This document shows positions 60,408 to 64,000 of a stretch of 64,000 nt of DNA, piece by piece. This DNA comes from Acidimicrobiales bacterium (GTDB taxonomy: Bacteria > Actinomycetota > Acidimicrobiia > Acidimicrobiales > Poriferisodalaceae): the NCBI GenBank assembly GCA_014239555.1, contig JAAZYR010000001.1, positions 124,001-188,000 of the forward strand. The letters run 5' to 3'. The notes beneath the pieces were generated by a model. That model ran no database searches. It was not told where the DNA came from and saw only the letters and a program-made list of their open reading frames with translations. A program made the position numbers and the translations under genes. Position 1 is the first letter of the stretch. Each line of letters opens with the position of its first letter.

Positions 60408-61286
60408 ATGACTATCGACCCCAATGCTGTAGGTGTTGCAGGTAAACCGACTGAGCGTTCCTGGGAGTATCGCGACTCTCTCCTCTACGCAGTTGGCATC
60501 GGAGCAGGTGCTGAAGATCCATTCGGTTCGGAACTTGAGTTCACCACCCATAACTCCAAGGGAGTCGAGCATCAGACCTTCCCGACACAGGGGGTTGTGA
60601 TTGGCTTCGGCGCCGGTGGTGCTATTGGAAAGGTCGGAGAAATTGATTGGGGTCGGGTCCTCCACGGTTCTCAAGGCATCACCTTGCATCGCCCCATCCC
60701 AGTCGGAGGAACTGTGGTTATTGAAGAGAAGGTCAGCGGTATTTGGGATAAGGGCGAAGGAAAGAACGCGATCATCGATACTGAAGCCAGCGCCGCTCTG
60801 AAAGAAACAGGTGAATCCCTGTTCGACTTGCGCGGGTCACTAGTTGTTCGAGGTGCGGGCGGGTTCGGAGGTGAGGAGGGAAACACTGCTCCTCAGGTAC
60901 ATGCTCCTGACGTTTCACCCGATCATGAGATTACGTACCAAACCAGACAAGACCAGGCTCTGACATACAGACTTTCAGGTGACTACAACCCTTTACATAG
61001 CGATCCCTGGTTTGCGACTGAACTAGGTGGGTTTCCCACACCGATTCTTCACGGACTCTGCACATATGGATTCACGGGTCGAGCACTGCTGCACGCACTT
61101 TGTGATGGAGACCCATCGCGATTTGGCAGTATGGACTCTCGGTTCTCATCCCCGGTTTTCCCGGGTGATTCTCTAACAGTCCAAATATGGGTGGAGGGTG
61201 GAAACGCGATTTACCGCACTATCGCCCAAAAGGACACAGAGCAGGAACGAACCGTTATCGACAATGGCATGTGTTCCTTTAGCTGA
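60408..61286 (+). CDS. MaoC-type (R)-specific enoyl-CoA hydratase 2
   Basis: A 292-residue double-hotdog hydratase. The C-terminal half carries the hydratase 2 motif YRLSGDYNPLHSDP with catalytic Asp and His, and GFPTPILHGLCTYGF. The N-terminal half lacks the motif and should bind the acyl chain. With the upstream SDR it makes 3-oxoacyl-CoA from 2-enoyl-CoA by the (3R) route. AAGGAG lies before the ATG at 60408. Confidence 0.93.
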   Translation: MTIDPNAVGVAGKPTERSWEYRDSLLYAVGIGAGAEDPFGSELEFTTHNSKGVEHQTFPTQGVVIGFGAGGAIGKVGEIDWGRVLHGSQGITLHRPIPVGGTVVIEEKVSGIWDKGEGKNAIIDTEASAALKETGESLFDLRGSLVVRGAGGFGGEEGNTAPQVHAPDVSPDHEITYQTRQDQALTYRLSGDYNPLHSDPWFATELGGFPTPILHGLCTYGFTGRALLHALCDGDPSRFGSMDSRFSSPVFPGDSLTVQIWVEGGNAIYRTIAQKDTEQERTVIDNGMCSFS

Positions 61287-61319
61287 GTTCAATAATCAGC
61301 AGGTAAAACATCGCGAAGT

Positions 61320-61991
61320 TTAGAAAAGCTTAAGTTCGTCGCTTTCGATGCCACGTAGTTCGTCGTAATCGATGGTCAAACATCTAATGCCGCGGTCTTC
61401 AGCTAGCACGCGTGCTTGTGGTTTGATTTCCTGCGCTGCATAAATGCCGCTAACGGGACGAAGGTTTCCGTCGCGATTGAGGTATTCCAGATAACGGGTT
61501 AATTGCTCCACGCCATCAATCTCACCGCGGCGCTTAATTTCGATAGCAACGGCGGTCCCGGCACTGTCCCTACACAAGAGATCCACTGGCCCGATATCGG
61601 TTGGGTACTCCCTCCTCACCAGTACCATCCCGGCCGAAATTTTCTCCACGTTTGCAGCTAATAGTTCTTGTAGGTGCGCTTCCACTCCGTCTTTTTGGAG
61701 CCCAGGGTCTAGTCCCATTTCTTCTGTGAAATCAGAAAGAATTTCGTGAAGTTGGATGGTTAGCTGCTCTTTCTTTTCATTGGTAACCGTCCACCTCAGC
61801 TCGCCATCTTCCTCGTATTCCCGAAGATGATTTGGCGCGTTCATCCAGTTAAGAGGTTTGTAGGCACCGCCATCGGCGTGAACTGCCACACACCCATCTG
61901 CCTTCACCATGATCAGGCGAACCGCTTCTGAAAGGTGAGCGTCTAAACGCCCTGAATAGTCGACGGTGCATTTGGCGATAACTAGTCGCAT
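61320..61991 (-). CDS. nucS: NucS/EndoMS mismatch endonuclease
   Basis: The 223-residue protein has the NucS layout: an N-terminal beta-barrel DNA-binding domain (1-100), a linker, and a RecB-like nuclease domain (115-223) with D137 (GPVDLLC) and E151-x-K153 (AIEIKRRG). It cuts both strands at G-T, G-G and T-T mismatches and replaces MutS/MutL in most actinobacteria. The last four residues LKLF form the expected clamp-binding end. It follows the MBL gene by 55 bp. Confidence 0.95.
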   Translation of the reverse strand: MRLVIAKCTVDYSGRLDAHLSEAVRLIMVKADGCVAVHADGGAYKPLNWMNAPNHLREYEEDGELRWTVTNEKKEQLTIQLHEILSDFTEEMGLDPGLQKDGVEAHLQELLAANVEKISAGMVLVRREYPTDIGPVDLLCRDSAGTAVAIEIKRRGEIDGVEQLTRYLEYLNRDGNLRPVSGIYAAQEIKPQARVLAEDRGIRCLTIDYDELRGIESDELKLF

Positions 61992-62046
61992 CGCTAGCTG
62001 AAACTACTCATCGCAATGTCTGCGCGGGTGTATTGGCTCCACGTAA

Positions 62047-63045
62047 TCAAGAAAGCCGATATGTAGCGGTTAGCTTGGGTTCCTCAGCAGCGTCGACAAC
62101 CTCCGCTCGCCCGGTCTCAACCATATGCAGGAGATGAGCATGCACGGAACCCGCTGCGGGATACCAGAGCCTTTTGTCATACTTTGCGTACATTTCCGGC
62201 ACAAAGTCAGCGATTTTTTGTGGGCCTTTGCGAAGAAAGCTGACGATTTGCTCCTCGCGCTCTTCGCGATGACTGATGAAGCTACTCACGTAGTCAACGG
62301 GGTTTGGAATAGCCGGGCCGTGCGTCGGCCAATACAGGTCGTGGTTGAAGGGCAACAGTTTTCTTAAAGACTCCATGTAATTCTTCATGGAGCCGTCCGG
62401 AGGGCCGACAACGCTTGTCGCCCAACCCATCACATGATCCCCAGAAAATAGGCTCCGTTCCTCTTTGAGTTCGAAGCAAAGATGATTTGAGCAATGCCCG
62501 GGTGTGTGAATCGCTCCGATCGTCCATGTCGGTCCGTGGACGATGTCGCCGTCAGCAAGGAATACGTCTGGGGCAAACTCAGTGTCAGCGCCTTCCCGCT
62601 TTAGTTCTTCTGGAAGTTCTTCATATTCTTTCCGGTACTGGTCCTGTTCCTCGGTAGAGATGTACTCAGAGAAATCGACTCGATCATCAGGGTCGTCCTC
62701 TCTCACCGCTCCGTGTGGGCCAAACCCGTAGGAAATCGCGCCGGTGCGTTCTTTTAGTTGCTTGGTGAGAGGCGAATGGTCGCTGTGTGTGTGAGTGATA
62801 AATGCGTGAGTGATCACTTCGCCTGGATCCAGCGCGCTCAAAATATCGTCGAGATGGCTTAAAAGCGGAGGGCCGGGATCGACAACTGCGACTTCGCCCT
62901 GGCCGATTAGATATGTGCCGGTCCCCTTGTAGGTAAATGGCGTTGGGTTTTTGCAAATAACTCTGCGAACGAGAGGCGTGACCTGGTCACACGTCCCATA
63001 GTCGAAGTCGCCAAGATCCTGATAGTGCTGAATAGTCGTTGCCAT
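62047..63045 (-). CDS. Metallo-beta-lactamase-fold hydrolase
   Basis: A 332-residue hydrolase with the motif THTHSDHS, a third His ligand in TPGHCSNHLCF, an Asp in SGDHVMGW and a His in WPTHGP. A C-terminal helical domain (about 250-325) resembles the winged-helix part of LACTB2-like proteins, suggesting a thioester or RNA-end hydrolase. It lies 10 bp after the esterase gene. Confidence 0.9.
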   Translation of the reverse strand: MATTIQHYQDLGDFDYGTCDQVTPLVRRVICKNPTPFTYKGTGTYLIGQGEVAVVDPGPPLLSHLDDILSALDPGEVITHAFITHTHSDHSPLTKQLKERTGAISYGFGPHGAVREDDPDDRVDFSEYISTEEQDQYRKEYEELPEELKREGADTEFAPDVFLADGDIVHGPTWTIGAIHTPGHCSNHLCFELKEERSLFSGDHVMGWATSVVGPPDGSMKNYMESLRKLLPFNHDLYWPTHGPAIPNPVDYVSSFISHREEREEQIVSFLRKGPQKIADFVPEMYAKYDKRLWYPAAGSVHAHLLHMVETGRAEVVDAAEEPKLTATYRLS

Positions 63046-63055
63046 GGTTCTCCGC

Positions 63056-64000
63056 TTAGAGCGCTTGCTCAGATCGATCCCAACACGAGGTTATGAAATT
63101 ATCGGCTCGATCATTCGCTATTTGTCCTGCTGCACCCGGAAATACTGTAAACGCATGAATACCTTCCGGATAAATATCCAAGGTCACATCGCAGCCAGCG
63201 GACCTTAGTCGGGCTGCCATAAACAAGCTGTCGTCAAGCAGTGGATCATTAGTTCCAACAGTTATCAGCGAAGGCGGTAGACCCTTCAGGTCTGCATATA
63301 GGGGCGAAACCTTAGGATCTTTGGGGTCCTCCCCACCTTGCAGGAAGTGCTTGTAGAACCAACGCATTGTCTCGGTGGGAATTAGCGGTAGGTCGTGCCC
63401 GGTGAGTTGGCTTGGGGTCATGCTCAGATCAAAAACTCCGTACACAAGGTTGAGGCCGACTAAACGATCCGGTACTCGGAGCTGATCCCGAATTCGTAAG
63501 GCGGTGGTAGCGCTTAGGTGCCCACCGGCAGATTCACCGCCAACCACCAATTTGCGCACCCCCCATTCCTCTTCGGAGTTCTCTAGAACCCACTGAGCGG
63601 CAGCTTCACAGTCATCAAGCGCTGTAGGAAAAGGAAATTCTGGCGCCAACCGATATTCCACGGAGATAGCTACCGAGTTGGTGTTAGACGCCAGGGCGCT
63701 AAGTTTCGGGTCTCGGTCGAAGGCGGAACCGATGACCCACCCGCCTCCGTGTAGGTGCAGGTAGACACCCCGTGGATTTGTTGGAACAAACATACGAAGC
63801 GCAATTTCTCCGCCGGGAACCGGAATGGTTTTTGTGATTCCGTGATCGAGTATTGGTTGCGGAGGAATTCCTTCTAGACCCGTCCGTGCTTCCGCGACTG
63901 AACCTTCAGAGAATCTTCGGGTACCAAGAATGTGCTTGATGGCTTCATTGTCGCTCTTGGTAACCGCTCGTAGCGCTTCAAGCTCAGGATCTTCAATCAC
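63056..64000 (-). CDS. HSL-family alpha/beta hydrolase (carboxylesterase), 5' end at window edge
   Basis: The 314 residues contain oxyanion-hole motif HGGGW (84-88), nucleophile Ser157 in GESAGG, Asp252 or Asp256 (VGTNDPLLDD) and His282 (GIHAF). It hydrolyses short acyl esters. The last codon in the window reads GTG (ATT GAA), which could be the real start since the length is already that of the family; the gene may also extend beyond 64000. Confidence 0.9.
   Translation of the reverse strand: MIEDPELEALRAVTKSDNEAIKHILGTRRFSEGSVAEARTGLEGIPPQPILDHGITKTIPVPGGEIALRMFVPTNPRGVYLHLHGGGWVIGSAFDRDPKLSALASNTNSVAISVEYRLAPEFPFPTALDDCEAAAQWVLENSEEEWGVRKLVVGGESAGGHLSATTALRIRDQLRVPDRLVGLNLVYGVFDLSMTPSQLTGHDLPLIPTETMRWFYKHFLQGGEDPKDPKVSPLYADLKGLPPSLITVGTNDPLLDDSLFMAARLRSAGCDVTLDIYPEGIHAFTVFPGAAGQIANDRADNFITSCWDRSEQAL

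Noticed and set aside
1..64000. CRISPR arrays, transposases, integrases, att sites
   Set aside because: No regularly spaced repeats, transposase or integrase-like proteins were seen on either strand.

Overview
The window reads as chromosomal DNA of a free-living actinobacterium, most likely a member of the class Acidimicrobiia. Evidence for the phylum: mycothiol enzymes (Mca amidase at 24992-25855 and a mycothiol-dependent maleylpyruvate isomerase family protein at 37820-38608), coenzyme F420 (CofC at 3046-3651 and three luciferase-like LLM oxidoreductases), the NucS/EndoMS mismatch endonuclease (61320-61991), an ImuA'/ImuB/DnaE2 mutasome behind actinobacterial-type LexA boxes, an actinobacterial DapD and a DUF3817 protein. 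The class assignment is an inference from the many unlinked acyl-CoA dehydrogenase, CaiB/BaiF, enoyl-CoA hydratase and MaoC genes together with moderate base composition. No rRNA, tRNA, insertion sequence, CRISPR array or prophage was seen. Coding density is very high, many genes overlap by 1-4 bases, and only one stretch longer than 300 bp (27465-27875) lacks a confident gene.

Layout. 1-2300: 3' end of a DNA methyltransferase carrying a nuclease-like C-terminal domain, a coupled small gene, a TauE/SafE permease and an HU protein with a clear promoter and terminator. 2300-8500: PIG-L deacetylase and CofC, a large six-hairpin-glycosidase-like protein, RNase HII, a methyltransferase and an acyl-CoA dehydrogenase. 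8500-19700: NifU-N protein, then imuA'-imuB behind a LexA box, a block of unrelated genes (secreted M15 peptidase, FAH hydrolase, HAD, membrane protein, amidase), then dnaE2 behind a second LexA box. 19700-26300: ELFV-dehydrogenase-like protein, thioesterase, TlpA-like lipoprotein, an MgtE-like permease followed by a duplicated PhoU/TrkA-C protein, Mca and an SCP2 protein.

26300-44700 is rich in CoA and flavin/F420 metabolism: thiolase, LLM oxidoreductases, enoyl-CoA hydratase, CaiB, acyl-CoA dehydrogenase, amidohydrolase, nitronate monooxygenase-like protein, SDR, two half-size MaoC proteins, plus DapD, a GST-like protein, MsrA and a Mug-type glycosylase. 44700-54000 holds a MetAP-LysM-LysM-PAP2 run, a serine hydrolase, a second CaiB protein, a MoxR ATPase with its VWA partner, a rhodanese and a HAD protein. 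54000-64000 carries an enoyl-CoA hydratase, HIT protein, pantothenate kinase, geranylgeranyl-reductase-like flavoprotein, VanW protein, a split MFE-2-like SDR plus MaoC pair, NucS, an MBL hydrolase and an HSL-type esterase at the right edge.

The best supported multi-gene systems are the LexA-controlled translesion mutasome (ImuA', ImuB, DnaE2), the MoxR-VWA pair, the MgtE-like/PhoU-TrkA-C pair and the SDR-MaoC beta-oxidation pair. The least characterised items are the methyltransferase-nuclease-like fusion with its coupled small gene, the VWA protein whose metallopeptidase motif reads HQxxH, and several intergenic inverted or direct repeats that look like operators.
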